64,000 nt of DNA from Otis tarda (GCA_026413225.1 CM048552.1:166296053-166360052); one strand, 5' to 3'. Counted from the stretch's first letter, positions 1-13,200 are shown. Translations and numbers: made by a program. Notes: generated from the letters alone by a model not told the origin.

Positions 1-372
1 TCTCTTTTTGTAGGCCATATATATTACGGATAGAATCACGAGAACCCCTGTTACAACCCATTAAAATGGAAGCATTCTTACTGTACTTTTTTTTCTGGTT
101 AAAAGAGCACAAACCCCCTATGTTAAAGAAAGGTATTTATCCAGAATGCAAACATGTTAATGTCTTGCAAATAAACCTGCAAGAGTCAACAGGAGCCGAA
201 GCCATCACTCTTCAGGCCTGAAAAAACGTGCCAGTCTCCTGATTAGTGGTCTCTTGCATACGTGAAATATTTCTACTTATTCCAGCTAGATCTGGTTTCT
301 GTAGGCAGTAAAAGCTGTGTCTAAACTGAGCTCGTCAACTGCAGAGTCTGGGTATTCTAATTGTTCAGCCAG

Positions 373-399
373 TTTATTTATTTATTTATTTATTTATTT
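373..399. repeat. (TTTA)n microsatellite
   Basis: About six to seven consecutive TTTA units, read directly. It lies in non-coding AT-rich DNA and has no visible function. Confidence 0.9.
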
Positions 400-1909
400 T
401 ATGTAATCTGTAACACAACTCCTCTCCAAGAAACTATAAAGCAGAAATGAGAGAGTACTGATAAGTTCTTGGGTCTTACTTTTAAAAAGGGTTATGCTAA
501 ATGAGCCTAGATGAGTGAGATTCTGGGAGTCCTCTAGGGTCTACAGGACTCCTCAGCCCACTTTGACATCAGAATTTACTGGGAGCTGTGATCCACAGCT
601 TTCTGTGAGGGGCCACGATTGATAACTTCCCTCTAACACAGATTCCACAGCTCAATGGCAGCCCAAAGCCCCTGACTTTCAGTGTAAGATCTTCCCTGTG
701 AAAATGATGCTGCTTTTAATTCCCTATTCCTATTGAACTCAGCACTCAGTTTGAGCTTCTGCCACACAGAGAGACACTCTTACACATGTGAAAAGCGGTC
801 ATAAATCCTTCCTCTTTTACTACTTCTCATAAGGATCCTTGTCTCACATAAAGCAGATTACTGTCTGCAGGAAAGCAGCTATCCCTAGCTCCCAGATCAT
901 GCTGGGCTCTGTCACAGCTGATCTCCTGTTGAGCTTGGATCTGTATTCTACCTTTTGCCCCTACTTGGCACACTGAGGATGCACAGACATGTCGTGCTTG
1001 TCCACTTTATTCTTCAGGCAATCAGGTCTGGAAGAAATGTGAAGCAATATGTCTTATGGAACTAAATATTGTAACAGAACGTGTTTATTATTTTGATTTA
1101 ACTTTTTTTCCTGGAAGAATTGTTTCATGTTCTTGAAGGATATGACCAGGCAAGAGAATAAAAATGTCACATTGTATCAGGCTATTATAATGTATAAGAA
1201 TGTTACAAATAGTAACCATCAGAGTGAACCTGCAGCTTAACTCAGACTTTACTTTCTAAAGAGTCATGTACAAAAGTGTCAGGGGATTGCTATAAGATGT
1301 GGTATTCTCTCACGAAGTGGAACTTCCACAGACTATTTATTAGAAAATGCAGTATTTAGTCTAAAGGAAAAGTGTTTTTTAAGAATAAGATGATAATAAT
1401 CTATTGTTTAAGTTGTACCTAAACAATATTCTGTTAGTAATACACAGTACTTATTTTGGGCCAAGTTCTATAACAATCTGTTCAAATAACCTATTTTTAT
1501 TTAACTTTAAATGTCTGGAGGTTTGGGGGGGGGGGAGTGTTTGGGTTTTTTTTTCTTTTTTTTTTTTTTTGGTGCTACAGTAATGCAATTCGCACTTGCT
1601 AAACTAGACCAATATTTGACCAGCTCTGGGAAGTAACAGACAGCGAGAAATGTCATCCTTTCAGATTCCTATTACAGACAACTGTGATGTACATTTTGCA
1701 TGATAAATGCATACTTCTCCTTGTCAATCAATTCTTGCAAACCAATTTGCTTATATTCTGCAGTGAGCTACGTTTACAAGAGAGGTTCAATTCTTAAGAG
1801 GATTATGTATCAAAATAAGATGTAGGCCAGTAACAAACAGCTTTGTAGGAGCACCTCAGGATAACAAGTAGCTGCACGATCAATTGCATCATTGTTCTTT
1901 GTGTACCTG

Positions 1910-1932
1910 TCTCTTTCTCTCTCTCTCTCTCT
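1910..1932. repeat. (CT)n microsatellite
   Basis: A CT dinucleotide run with one TTT interruption, read directly. It lies just upstream of two small inverted repeats at 1940-1989. The 80-codon minus-strand frame across it is an artefact of the repeat and low-complexity sequence. Confidence 0.85.
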
Positions 1933-3310
1933 GTGTTCTACTCAGTATTTTAATAATATTGAGTATATAGACAACAATAATGTTGTCTACACTTTGTACA
2001 ATCATATATAAAGGTGTTAGTTGAACAGTTTGGTTTTTTTCCCCACAACATGAGAGTTTACAGATTCTAAGGATTTTCACTTTTTGGTAGTATATATGTT
2101 TGCACTTAAATTTATTCCATGAGTTTTTCAACTACATTAAATAACTAAAGCAAGGCAAGGAGGCCATACAATATTGAATGATAAGAAATGATACTATTAA
2201 AATAAAGTATATTTACTGTATCTGTAAGAGAGCAACAGATTATGTCCACTTATTAAGCCTACTCTCATTTCCATTTTGCAGTCAGTGAGAGTTTTGCTAA
2301 TGACTTCTAAGGAAGTTGGATCAGTCCTGTAATGAAAACAGAACGTAGATATCGGAGAAAAGGTGATTGCATGTTTTACAAAACATCTTATAGTTTCATT
2401 TATTTTTAAGAATAAATTGCAGTACCACTAAACATTCAAAAGTAAGAACCATGGTTTACTCAATGGTCTGTATATAGAATCAAAAACCTGCATTCATAAA
2501 AGGCTTTACCATATGTAAAGTTTGAAGATCCAGTTTTAGACCTTCCTGGTCCTGTGTGATCTCCACTGATACTCAGCATATAGCACTCAAGTCATACATT
2601 GCGGAGAATTTTTTACTTTTGGAAGATACAAGATTGCCTGTAGAAAACTCATTACACAATCATTTCTAGATCTACTGATTAATACATCTTTTTCTGAATA
2701 TTCACCTGAATTTCTAGTTTGTTAGTATCACATATTTTGTCAGTGTTTCTGAAAAAGCTTACTTATCCTTTTGGTTAAAATTTTTATCTGCCTGTACTTG
2801 CTGTTCCACTCCTTGGTTGTTTATTTGTGAAGATTAATAGGACATTATTTAAGAAAAAATTGAGGAGACTAATAAAAATAATTAAGTCAATGAAAGTTAC
2901 TTTTCAAAATGTAGCTAGGCTCTCTATCAGTGTAATCTATTAGTTCAAAACAATCATAAGTTTTATAAACTAACAGTAGAGTAACATCTGTCCCTTTAAT
3001 TTGCTTTATAAAAATAGTTTGATGCGAAGTTTAAAGCTTTGAGTCAGCTGATGACATGTAAAGATCTGCATCTAAGCTAGAAAATAGTTTCTCCATGTAG
3101 TCAACTAAAGAAAGAGGCATCTCTAGAACACCATTGGCCTCAATATGAAGTAAAATATCTTATATTTCAGATAAAGTATAAACAAGTGCTTACCAGTGTG
3201 CATATAATCTAATAACTTGCTACTACATAAACATTTGCATGATCTACTTCTAAAATTAAAATTAAATTGATACCACATAATTATCTGATTATTTGTATTA
3301 TATTGTTGTA

Positions 3311-3412
3311 TATATAACACTATATATATTATATATATTGTGTGTATATATACACACATATATATACACACATTATTATTGTATATTTTATATACAATAA
3401 TATGCATAAACA
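3311..3412. repeat. TA/TG dinucleotide tract with palindromic core
   Basis: Alternating TA and TG/CA runs. The core at 3340-3357 reads GTGTGTATATATACACAC and is a perfect 18-bp palindrome. Such alternating purine-pyrimidine DNA can extrude cruciforms or form left-handed DNA, which is general knowledge and not shown here. The 96-codon minus-strand frame over it is low-complexity noise. Confidence 0.85.
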
Positions 3413-4992
3413 ATATGCTCGTTAATGCAAAGGACCTAAAGTTTTAACTTATTTTGACACAGTGATTCTGGTATTAAGGTCTTAGGTTTCTAAATCCTAA
3501 ATTTAGGTTTCTTAATAATCATGCAACCTAAGATTGCTCTACACAAGTCTGCCCAACAAGATGTGTATTTTTGGTCTAACAGCTCCAAACACAACCCTAG
3601 AGGGCAGTACACTTGCTCCTATTCAGCTGTTCTGGCTCCCTGGCAAACTGGTAAATAGAAGACAGAAGATGATGTATGCTAAGACCTTCCTCTACTAATG
3701 TGCTTGCTGCTCTGACTGTCCCCTTGACAAGTCTTTTTATATGACTATCAATTAACTTAAAATAAGTAGGTTTTTCATTATTTAGAAATTAATAAAGGGA
3801 AAACATAGTGCACTCCTTTGAGAGCAATTAATTGATGTTCCTTCTCACCCCGCCCTTTCTGATAGCAGTCTGTGCTAAACATCTTTTTCTGAGGACCAGC
3901 TGAGATGCAAGTCATAAAACTCAGGATTTGCTTTAGTTAAATTAAGAAAAGAATAACTGAAAACCATTTTTGTGTATCAGTGACTTATTTCACAATGTTT
4001 ATAATTAAGGTATCAACTCCTCAGAAAAAAAAAATGCCTCCAGAGGGTTCACTACATTCTGCAAAAAAATCTGCAATTAAACTCCCAGCAATAACGCATG
4101 AATTCATGTGAGTTAGAATTAAGCAAAAATATTAGGCTTTAATTAAAGGAGAAATCCATCAACTTTACGGTAGTAGTACATTATAGCATCACTGGATATG
4201 GCAACCTCAGCAAGACACTAGCTCTGTCCTTAAATCTACCTAGGTTATGGTCTACCTACAAGTGTACGGATACTTGACATAACCATCAGGGATCAACAGA
4301 TGTTTGTGTTGCACCTCAGTGATTTTTGCAAGACAATGTGAAGATAAAGACAACGTCATTATTTGTTAGAATGAACCTAGAATCCCCATGACTAAATTAA
4401 GTGTTTCTTCCACATGACAGATACTGTTTCTCTGAGGACGTTATGACACAGGAAAGTAGCTCATGTGGTTTCAGCTAGTGAGCTGAATTATGGGCAGTTT
4501 CATAAGACCTTCATTCAAGGTAGCTTTCACTACTTTGAAAGTAAAATAAGCTACTTCAGTCTTAGTGAACTCAAAGCATGGACATTTGGGAAATGAGTCC
4601 AGAAAATTTAGCAGCATATTAGCATCCTTGCTTATTAAGCATTTTTCATTTAGCTAATACATGAATGATTGAGATTCAATGAATTCAGTCAGCTAGCTGA
4701 ATCATCAGTTTCTCTACTAAAAGTTGATGAAGATCATGATGAGGGAACAGATCTATTGCTCTTTAGTTTCTCTGGAAACATAAGCCATAAAAGTTAACTC
4801 CTTTATCTGTGAGGTAGTTGACTGTGCTGTTGCTAAGCCAGTCATGGATATGACAACGTATTATATTGATGCAAAGGAGGAGAAATTAATCAATCAAATA
4901 CATCTGAGCTAATTTCCCTATGCTGCCTTAATAGTTAACAGACTAAATGAGAGAGTGTATTTCCAGGACATAATTAATCTTGCCTTAATGTA

Positions 4993-5992
4993 GACACCAG
5001 TAGCGTCCCTCAGGGGTCCGTGTTGGGCCCGGCCCTGTTCAACATCTTTGTCGGCGACATGGACAGTGGGATAGAGTGCACCCTCAGCAAGTTCGCCGAT
5101 GACACCAAGCTGTGTGGTGCCGTCGACTCGCTGTAAGGGAGGGATGCCATGCAGAGGGACCTGGACAGGCTGGAGAGGTGGGCCCGTGCCAACCTCATGA
5201 AGTTCAACCAGGCCAAGTGCAAGGTCCTGCACCTGGGTCGTGGCAATCCCAGGCACGAATACAGGCTGGGCGGAGAATGGATTGAGAGCAGCCCTGAGGA
5301 GAAGGACTTGGGAGTGCTGGTGGATGAGAGGCTCAACATGAGTGGGCAATGCACCCTTGTGGCCCAGAAGGCCAACCGCATCCTGGGCTGCATCAAGAGG
5401 AGCGTGGCCAGCAGGTCGAGGGAGGTGATTCTGCCCCTCTACTCTGCCCTGGTGAGACCCCACCTGGAGTACTGCGTCCAGTTCTGGAGTCCCCAACACA
5501 AGAAGGACATGGACCAGTTGGAAAGGGTCCAGAGGAGGGCCACGAAGATGATCAGAGGGCTGGAGCACCTCTCCTATGAGGCCAGGCTGAGAGAGTTGGG
5601 GCTGTTCAGCCTGGAGAAGAGGAAGCTCCGGGGAGACCTGATAGCGGTCTTCCAATACCTCAAGGGGGCCTACAGGAAAGATGGGGAGAAGCTGTTCAGT
5701 AGGGCCTGTTGTGATAGGACAAGGGGTAATGGGTTTAAATTAGAAGGAGGTAGGTTTAGATTAGCTATTAGAAAAAAATTTTTTACAATGAGAGTTGTAG
5801 AGCACTGGAACAGGTTGCCCAGAGAGGTGGTGGATACCCCATCCCTGGAAATGTCCAAGGCCAGGCTGGATGAGGCTCTGAGCAACCTGATCTAGTCAGG
5901 GATGTCCCTGCTTCTTGCAGGGGGGTTGGACTAGATGACCTTTGAAGGTCCCTTCCAACTCTAACCATTCTATGATTCTATGATTCTATGAT
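4993..5992 (+). mobile_element. CR1 LINE, 5'-truncated
   Basis: A 1.0 kb copy of the avian CR1 non-LTR retrotransposon. It starts inside the reverse transcriptase region at the PQGSVLGP motif, runs through the end of ORF2, and finishes in the short 3' untranslated region with three ATTCTATG-type tail units and no poly(A). This 5' truncation and octamer tail are hallmarks of CR1. The same sequence recurs on the minus strand at 9383, 16870, 30939, 47678 and 57501. The abrupt GC-rich start against AT-rich flank marks the truncation point. Confidence 0.96.
5005..5895 (+). pseudogene. CR1 ORF2 C-terminal fragment (reverse transcriptase end)
   Basis: This is the C-terminal part of the CR1 ORF2 polyprotein. 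In the intact element that protein nicks DNA and reverse-transcribes the element's RNA at the target site. The frame enters at VPQGSVLGP and carries the catalytic FADD box at 5092-5103. It then meets an in-frame TAA at 5134-5136, where the other copies have GAA in the context SLEGRDA. After that stop it is open for 248 codons from the ATG at 5149 to the normal ORF2 stop at 5893-5895, including the [17 protein letters not shown] and [10 protein letters not shown] segments. It lacks the endonuclease and most of the reverse transcriptase, so it is a dead fragment. Confidence 0.93.
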
Positions 5993-8900
5993 CTAAAACA
6001 TTTCAGATTAATTTTGCGTGATACGTGACCATTTCTCTCTTAATCTGAAATAAAATTAGGAAAACTACCTTATCTACAACACTGGTATCTAAGGATACAT
6101 AACTGATCTCTAATGTAAATTAAAAAAAAATCTTAAATTTTCAAATTGTTTTGTTTATGTGTCCTCAACAGAACAATATAAATCTTCAGGTTCTGTGAAG
6201 ATGTCTGAAAAAACCAGCTATTTCTTACATACCTTCTAGAAAAAAAATACATATTTTTTCCACTTTTGATCATATTCTGAAATGATGACATACGTAGCAA
6301 ATTATAATTTTTCTTTTTATTATTTTTTTTCCTGATAGAGATTTTAATATAATAATAGTACTTAAATTGATGGCCAGTTTTACAAGACAATAGCTCTGAC
6401 TTGTTTCTAAGAAATGTGTTGCTTTCCAATAACAACTTTCAAATTTGACCCTCTATGTGTTCTGGTTTTGTTACTGAGGGGGGGCCTAAGGTGGTAGCAT
6501 GAAAAATTCTAAGATATAGAGAAGATATATTAGTTGTTCAGTCTTAATTCTAATTATGAAGCAAAATGGAGAGCTATTTTGTTTTGTTTTGGTTTGATTT
6601 GGTTTGGTTTTTTTGTGGTTACTATTGTTGCTTTTAAAGCAGATTTCTTCTGAGAGAAATTACACAGCAAAACAATTCTAAGGAAAAACAAAAATGCTTT
6701 CTCTTTAGATTTTAAAGATATTAATAATACTGAGTAGATGCAGCAGAGATATTTTGATTTCCAGGTTTTTTTTTAATTACTAAAATTTTTGAAGTATCAC
6801 ATAAAAATTCTACTTTCAAAAAACTTTTCTAAACACGTTTTATTTCAAGTTTTTGAGCCTGATAGAAAAAATAACATTTTCTATTACAGTCTTTATGCAT
6901 TTTATACATTAAAGCATCTCAGATAAAATTTACTAAAAACTTTCTTGTGGTGAGTGAGGATACTAGGGGAAAGACAGTCTTTCTTTGACCAGCTTCAGGT
7001 GAAGAAAATTATTTTTTATTTCATGTCATAGGGGTAGTATTTTAGAGATAAGAGTTCTGAGGATACTTGGCTAGCTAGAGGTTGGGAAAACAGAAAGACA
7101 GACATGGAGGAGTGACCAGCTAACCAACTAAGTCAGCTGGAAGAAAAGAAAAATTGGCTCAACCTTCTCCAGATTTTTGCCAATGACACAACTCTGATTA
7201 ATCTCTCAGCAACCACTTGGCTGAAGAGTTTTTTTTACTGTCTTATGTAACACTTGCAGGATTTTAATCTACAACATTATAAATACTGTGGTAAAGCACT
7301 GTAATTCTCCTGAGATGCAGCCTTTGCGAGAGTGCAACGGTAAACTTTGCTGCTCTAGAAATTCTGGTCTGTTAGTTGTCACTGTCTGTCTGACTGTTCT
7401 TTCTAAACAGCTGGACTTCATCCTAAGGCTCATACGCTGCTTTTAATCTCACAGAACTGATCTCAAAGCTTGAATAAATTCAAAAGTACAATACTAAAGA
7501 TCAGAATTGTAATGTATGAATTTTGATGTTGCTGTATTCTCTGGAGATTCTCTATAACCCATTAAGGACTTACACAGAGAATCTTGCATGAAACTCAGTT
7601 AAGGTTCCAGATAAGATGCTGAACAGTGCTTTAAAGATTTCACCAAATCTGACAAATTTTGCAAAACGTTTTGCTGCCAGCAAATTAAGTGCTTGGGTTT
7701 GTTTTTCTTTTGGTTGGGGTTTTTTTGTTGTTCCCCACTCCCCAACCCCCCCCCCGCCTGGTGCTTTAAACATCATAATAAAACTTCTAAACAATCCTGA
7801 GAGGATTAGATGGTAGTTTATATGATTGTCCAGGCACTCCAGTAACATTAAAACTTTCCTCTGGTCTGACTGATTTACTAGCTCAGTTTCCATTCTCCAA
7901 TATGCATGTAGAAAACATGTCTAGCTAATCATGCTTCTCCTTCATACCCACATCTTGCAAATAACCAAGAGACATATGTAGAGTCTAGACACAACTGAGA
8001 CTCATTATCAGGTGAATAGTTACCAAACAGTTACTTGTTAAACTCCTATGCTTGACACACCTGACTCAATAAATATGCAGCACAGATAAAGACATGGAAG
8101 TAACACAGTAACCTTGGTAACTTGGTAACCTTAGGTAATAGAATAATAAACCGAGCATGAAGTAGAACTCGTTCATCTTGTTCAGATAACTTTCAAGAAA
8201 AGTACATTTTAAACGAATATTTTTTTTCAAGCGTCATCTAGACATTGTTTGTTGTTTTTTTGTTGTTTTTTTTTTTCCTTTAGATAATCCTGAATATTGA
8301 AAACAAAGGTGCTGTAACTGAAATCTCACATATGATCCTTACTGAGGGTATAACCTGGCTTCCTTTATTTCTTTTTTTTTTTTTTTCTGGCTAAAACCAG
8401 ACACTTTTATTCATTCAATTGTATACTAGAATGCACTGGAAGGGATTTGTTTGGGTTTCGGTTTTGTTTTCCCTCTAAAGATTTCCCATTTAAAAATACT
8501 TATAGCATAAGCATTTTTAGTCATCAGTTGTGACTGATTTTCATTTTACTTTGAATCTCTTACACTTTCACTCAAGTCTCTATTTTGAATATTGAAATCA
8601 AAGAGTGCATGGAGAAAAAATAGCTCCTTTTGTGTAGAAAACAGAGAGTATATCAACATTAACTAGAAGATATTTAATTTTTCAATTAGATATCTTGGCA
8701 TATGTGTTTGTTTAAAAAAAAATATACACACAGTTTATCACCTTAGTAGAATATTTTACTGTAACAGCTGCATCAAGCAATTATTTCCTACATACCAGTT
8801 ATCTAACAGGTGTTTTTTTCTTCCATAATTCTAGCTTGTAAAGTATATTTAGTTTTTATTTAATATCTTTGTGTTTCAGTGAGCTCAAAAAATACAGGTT

Positions 8901-9382
8901 CTTTCAAACTAAATTTTGCAAAACCTATCTTTGCCTACAGTGCATTTTTAACTCATACAATATTTAGAATTCCTTTGTTTTGGTTTGGGCGCTTTTTTTC
9001 TGGTTTTTTTATTTCTCGCTGTTTTTCCAGGCACATGTAACTTCACTATTTTTTGTAGCATTTACTTCCTGAGGGTAGACTTCTTATTTCTCTCTGGAGA
9101 TTAAGACGTTTCACAGTAGCTATATGAAATAGTAATACAGTCAAACTGATTTTACAGGCCTTTGGGTTTATTTTATTTGATTTTTTTTAATTCCTTGCAG
9201 GATTTACATTTGACCCAACAGCTTATCACACAGTTGAAAAGGCACCAAGCCTTGCAGATTTTCTGAGGTGTGACAAAATTGCTTGTATTTCTGTGGGTAC
9301 AATGCTTAGTTGAGTCATGTGCAACCATCATATGGTGCCATGTGCACCATAATGCTCGTAATTCTCTAGCACAACATATCTT
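5993..9382. other. Unique AT-rich non-coding DNA between two inverted CR1 copies
   Basis: No gene or known repeat family could be recognised. Homopolymer T and A runs are frequent, for example near 7730-7760 with an adjacent C run, and near 8240-8280. Short open frames such as the minus-strand frames at 6133-6435 and 7570-7893 show AT-driven or homopolymer-driven composition and no domain. A small perfect hairpin lies at 9331-9351. Confidence 0.55.
9331..9351. repeat. Perfect 8-bp inverted repeat (hairpin)
   Basis: TATGGTGC and GCACCATA flank the five-base loop CATGT. It lies about 30 bp from the 3' end of the CR1 copy at 9383. No run of T follows, so it is not a convincing terminator. Its function is unknown and it may be chance. 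Confidence 0.5.
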
Positions 9383-10286
9383 AGAATCATAGAATGGTTA
9401 GAGTTGGAAGGGACCTTCAAAGGTCATCTAGTTCAACCCACCTGCAAGAAGCAGGAACATCCCTGACTAGATCACGTTGCTCAGAGCCTCATCCAGCCTG
9501 GCCTTGAACATTTCCAGGGATGGGGCATCCACCACCTCTCTGGGCAACCTGTTCCAGTGCTCTACAACTCTCATTGTAAAAAATTTTTTTCTAATAGCTA
9601 ATCTAAACCTCCCTCCTTCTAATTTAAACCCATTACCCCTTGTCCTATCACAACAGGGCCCTACTGAACAGCTTCTCCCCATCTTTCCTGTAGGCCCCCT
9701 TGAGGTATTGGAAGACAGCTATCAGGTCTCCCCGGAGCTTCCTCTTCTCCAGGCTGAACAGCCCCAACTCTCTCAGCCTGGCCTCATAGGAGAGGTGCTC
9801 CAGCCCTCTGATCATCTTGGTGGCCCTCCTCTGGACCCTTTCCAACTGGTCCATGTCCTTCTTGTGTTGGGGACTCCAGAACTGGACACAGTACTCCAGG
9901 TGGGGTCTCACCAGGGCAGAGTAGAGGGGCAGAATCACCTCCCTCGACCTGCTGGCCACCCTCCTCTTGATGCAGCCCAGAATGTGGTTGGCCTTCTGGG
10001 CCACAAGGGCGCATTGCCCACTCATGTTGAGCCTCTCATCCACCAGCACTCCCAAGTCCTTCTCCTCAGGGCTGCTCTCAATCCATTCTCCGCCCAGCCT
10101 GTATTTGTGCCTGGGATTGCCACGACCCAGGTGCAGGACCTTGCACTTGGCCTGGTTGAAGTTCATGAGGTTGGCACGGGCCCACCTCTCCAGCCTGTCC
10201 AGGTCCCTCTGGATGGCATCCCTCCCTTCCAGCGAGTCGACGGCACCACACAGCTTGGTGTCATCGGCGAACTTGCTGAGGGTGCA
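9383..10286 (-). mobile_element. CR1 LINE, 5'-truncated
   Basis: A minus-strand CR1 copy of about 0.9 kb. The 3' tail is at the left edge with AGAATCATAGAATGG and the diagnostic GTTGGAAGGGACC block. The copy runs into ORF2 and stops abruptly at 10286, just past the sequence encoding the FADD region. Long blocks are identical or nearly identical to the copies at 4993 and 16870, so these belong to one young subfamily. With the plus-strand copy at 4993-5992 it forms a large inverted repeat separated by about 3.4 kb. Confidence 0.96.
9467..10286 (-). pseudogene. CR1 ORF2 C-terminal fragment with frameshift
   Basis: The minus strand encodes the C-terminal third of CR1 ORF2 in two overlapping frames, 9648-10166 (from LMNFNQAKC-like sequence to LFSRA) and 9467-9682 ([10 protein letters not shown] to the normal stop). 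The break lies near 9655-9660, where this copy reads CAACAGGGCCCTACTG and carries one more base than the homologous CAACAGGCCCTACTG. That single insertion disrupts the protein. The endonuclease and most of the reverse transcriptase are missing through 5' truncation. Confidence 0.92.
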
Positions 10287-13200
10287 TCTTGTACGTTGGT
10301 TTCACTTCTTTATTTCATAGAGTTAAGTGCTGTGACTTTTGGGTTTATATCTAGTATTTTGCATCCTTCCTTTTCCTTTCTGTTTTTCTTTCCTCTTCTC
10401 TTCTTTGGGATCTTGACCTATTTCTTTTTTTTTTTTAAATTCTTTCAGAGAGTACTATTAAATATTTTCCTACATAGTAGAGGATCATGAACAGTTCTCT
10501 GCAAAGTCAGTTTCTTAAAATTTACCATTTCAAACATAGTTTAAAAAGCTCTAGTGATGCCCACTTTTTTTATGGAGTTAAAATTATGAGTGAGGTTTTG
10601 GTATTCTCTTTCTCCATCCTCGAATGGGAAGTGTTTCAGGTTCTGGTTTTAGTTCTGACAGTAACTGTTTGAGTGACTACACTGTTTACTGTCTTTCTTT
10701 GTGCTCTGTGCTATCTTTTTCAATATGAAAATAATGACACAGATTTTGACTAGAAATTGGTCGTTGCCCTTCAGTGGTCACAGTTACATGTAGGCATTAT
10801 AAACAGACTTCAAGCCTACACAGTTATTTCCTTGTTTCCTTTACCAAACAATACCACATAATAATGTAATTACCTTCATCCTGGCCTACCTTAATAACTG
10901 TTATTGCTCAGCAATGCTAAATGTCATGGCTATTTACATCTTTCTTGAATTTAATAAATTAAAATCTGTTCTATTGTGCTATCTTGTATTTGAACTTCTA
11001 TCCATGTTACTTTTTTATTTTTACAAGCTTTTACCACAGATACAGATACAGATCTAATAATGGGCAATTCTAGATTCTATATGATTATAGGTTTTATGTT
11101 TAGCATAAACATCATGTTTTCTACATTATTATTTCCTAATGGGTGGCTGACATCTCTGTACATTCCTACTGAAATTGCATGTCATGGAGAATTGCTTTAT
11201 TCAGAATTTTAATTCTTTAATTTTTTTTATTTAGGGTCGTGGTGAAGGGGAGAAAAATCTTATTTTCTACTTAATTAAAGAACAGCTTTGCTGCCACTGG
11301 CACTGAGACTGACAGTTTTGTTGCACCTTTTAGAATTTATGATACTCAAAAAAAAGCATGACCTTGAGGCTTTTGTTTGGTTTTATGATGTACGTTAAGG
11401 AAACAAGAGAGAGAGAGAGATAGAGATCTCAAAAGAGGCAGGAAAGGTAAAGCAAGATGTATGACAAAGTCCGTTAAGGTAAATTGTCTGATAAGAAAAG
11501 ATACAAAGCTAAGCAGAACATAATTGTTTTCATAACACAAATCCCATTTAGCTTTTTAAAATGATAAATAAAACAGATATCTTCTTAGATAAAATCCCCA
11601 GATTAAAAAAAAAAATCCCAAGTATTCTAGTGCTCAAAAATAAAACAGAATATGTATGATATTTGCTTTGTGACTAGCATAGTAAATAGAATAGTTCTAT
11701 AGAAATACATTTTAAAAATTACTTGGAAAGGTATTTTTAATTTTAAAAGAAGAAAAAAGGAAATTATATAAAGGAAAATTCCTTAGAGAACAACAACTTT
11801 ACCTATGATGGATTCAACACAGAGGATAAAAAATATCGAAGATATGAGCCTGTCTCATTTATTTTGAATCCCTTTGTCCAATTCTACACGTGGATCACAA
11901 CCTTGGTAGGGTTTTTATATCAGTGGAGAAAGATTATACCAAGATTGTACTGTGAACTTTCTTACTCTTAAGATATGTCTTTTCCCAATGAAGATGTAAA
12001 ACTATAGTACCTGGGAATGATACATATATGTCAGAAAGGAATTCACCGAAGACAGAAAATCTTCTGCCTGTGATTTGCGTTTAGGTTATGATTCACTTGT
12101 AACTGCTGAGTGGCACAGTGTGATCATAACTATATTTGTGAATCTGGCACAATATTTCCCTGAGGTGTTTCCATTACGGAAGTAGCTGAACTACAATACA
12201 TTTCATATATTATGTGATCCATTATAACCCTAGAAAACAAACAAACAAATATATGGAATGATATTTTGTCTATTTATAGATATTTAGAGACATTATCTAT
12301 ATTTACTGTACACATAATCACTTTTTTTTTAAAACTTTCTGATACTTCTTCACTGCATTTTTTTTTATACAAACTATGCTTTCTGAAAAATAGCTCTCTG
12401 AATTCACACTATCTAGCTATAAATGTCCTTTTTTTTTTTTGAGCTATATTCCTTAATTATAGAAAAGAAACATACTCTAGCTTTACACCAATTGTATTTC
12501 TGGAAGGATTAGATTCATACTGCCTTCCCTCCCCGTGGAATGGCACACGTTTCTGCTAGTGATTAACAGGAACATAATGCTGTTCTTTCATATTTTGAAT
12601 CGAGATGCTAGTTTGGCATTTCAAGATGCCAACATGTGTGGTAGAAACTCTCTACAGTGCACATTTTCCTTGGATTATTAATATTGACTCTAACTTTAAC
12701 ACATTAACAAAAAAACCCATATATTCACAAAGAGCAGAATAATTATACTAAAGAATTTTATTTTTTTTTTCTTTTTCTTCCTGAGGCTGGGTCTTACAGT
12801 ACTCCATTATATATGTCTCAGAAAAGTACATATGGCTGATTTACAGTTTCCCATATTTGATCAAAAGCTTTATTATATTTAGTTTAAAAATGAAATACAT
12901 ATTTTTCCATTCATTACAGATATATGATAATGATTAATACTTTGTAAAACTATCTGGATATAATATATGAATATTCCTTTAGGTACACATGAAATAGCTG
13001 CAAAGATGTGAAAAGCTTGTTTTACAGCAATGTAAAGCAACTTACAAAATATTTTGGCTATTAAAAAAAATGAATGATCATGGTATTACTTTCACTTATT
13101 CCTATTTAGAGCTTTCTGTTTGTGTTCTTAACAGCTACCTTCCCCAAAGTAGAGATTCAGGTTTAGTTGGGATTTATGGCAGCATAAGGGAAAAAGCTGC

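Larger units (their letters stand above)
1..4992. other. Unique AT-rich non-coding DNA
   Basis: No exon, RNA gene or recognisable interspersed repeat could be supported here. All open frames are short, at most about 100 codons, and biased towards Asn, Ile, Lys and Tyr as expected from AT-rich sequence. The stretch holds several microsatellites and a palindromic TA/TG tract, listed separately. It ends where CR1 sequence begins abruptly. Confidence 0.6.

Noticed and set aside
9331-9351. Hairpin as a transcription terminator
   Set aside because: No T run follows, no gene lies upstream, and intrinsic terminators of this kind are bacterial whereas this DNA is avian.
10360-10450. Pyrimidine tract ending in TTTCAG as a splice acceptor
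   Set aside because: No open coding frame with recognisable protein follows and no matching donor or exon was found.
9477-10490. 337-codon plus-strand frame
   Set aside because: It is the antisense of CR1 ORF2. The same antisense frame recurs wherever this CR1 segment occurs (for example 17217-17900 and 57839-58372), so it is a shadow of the real frame.
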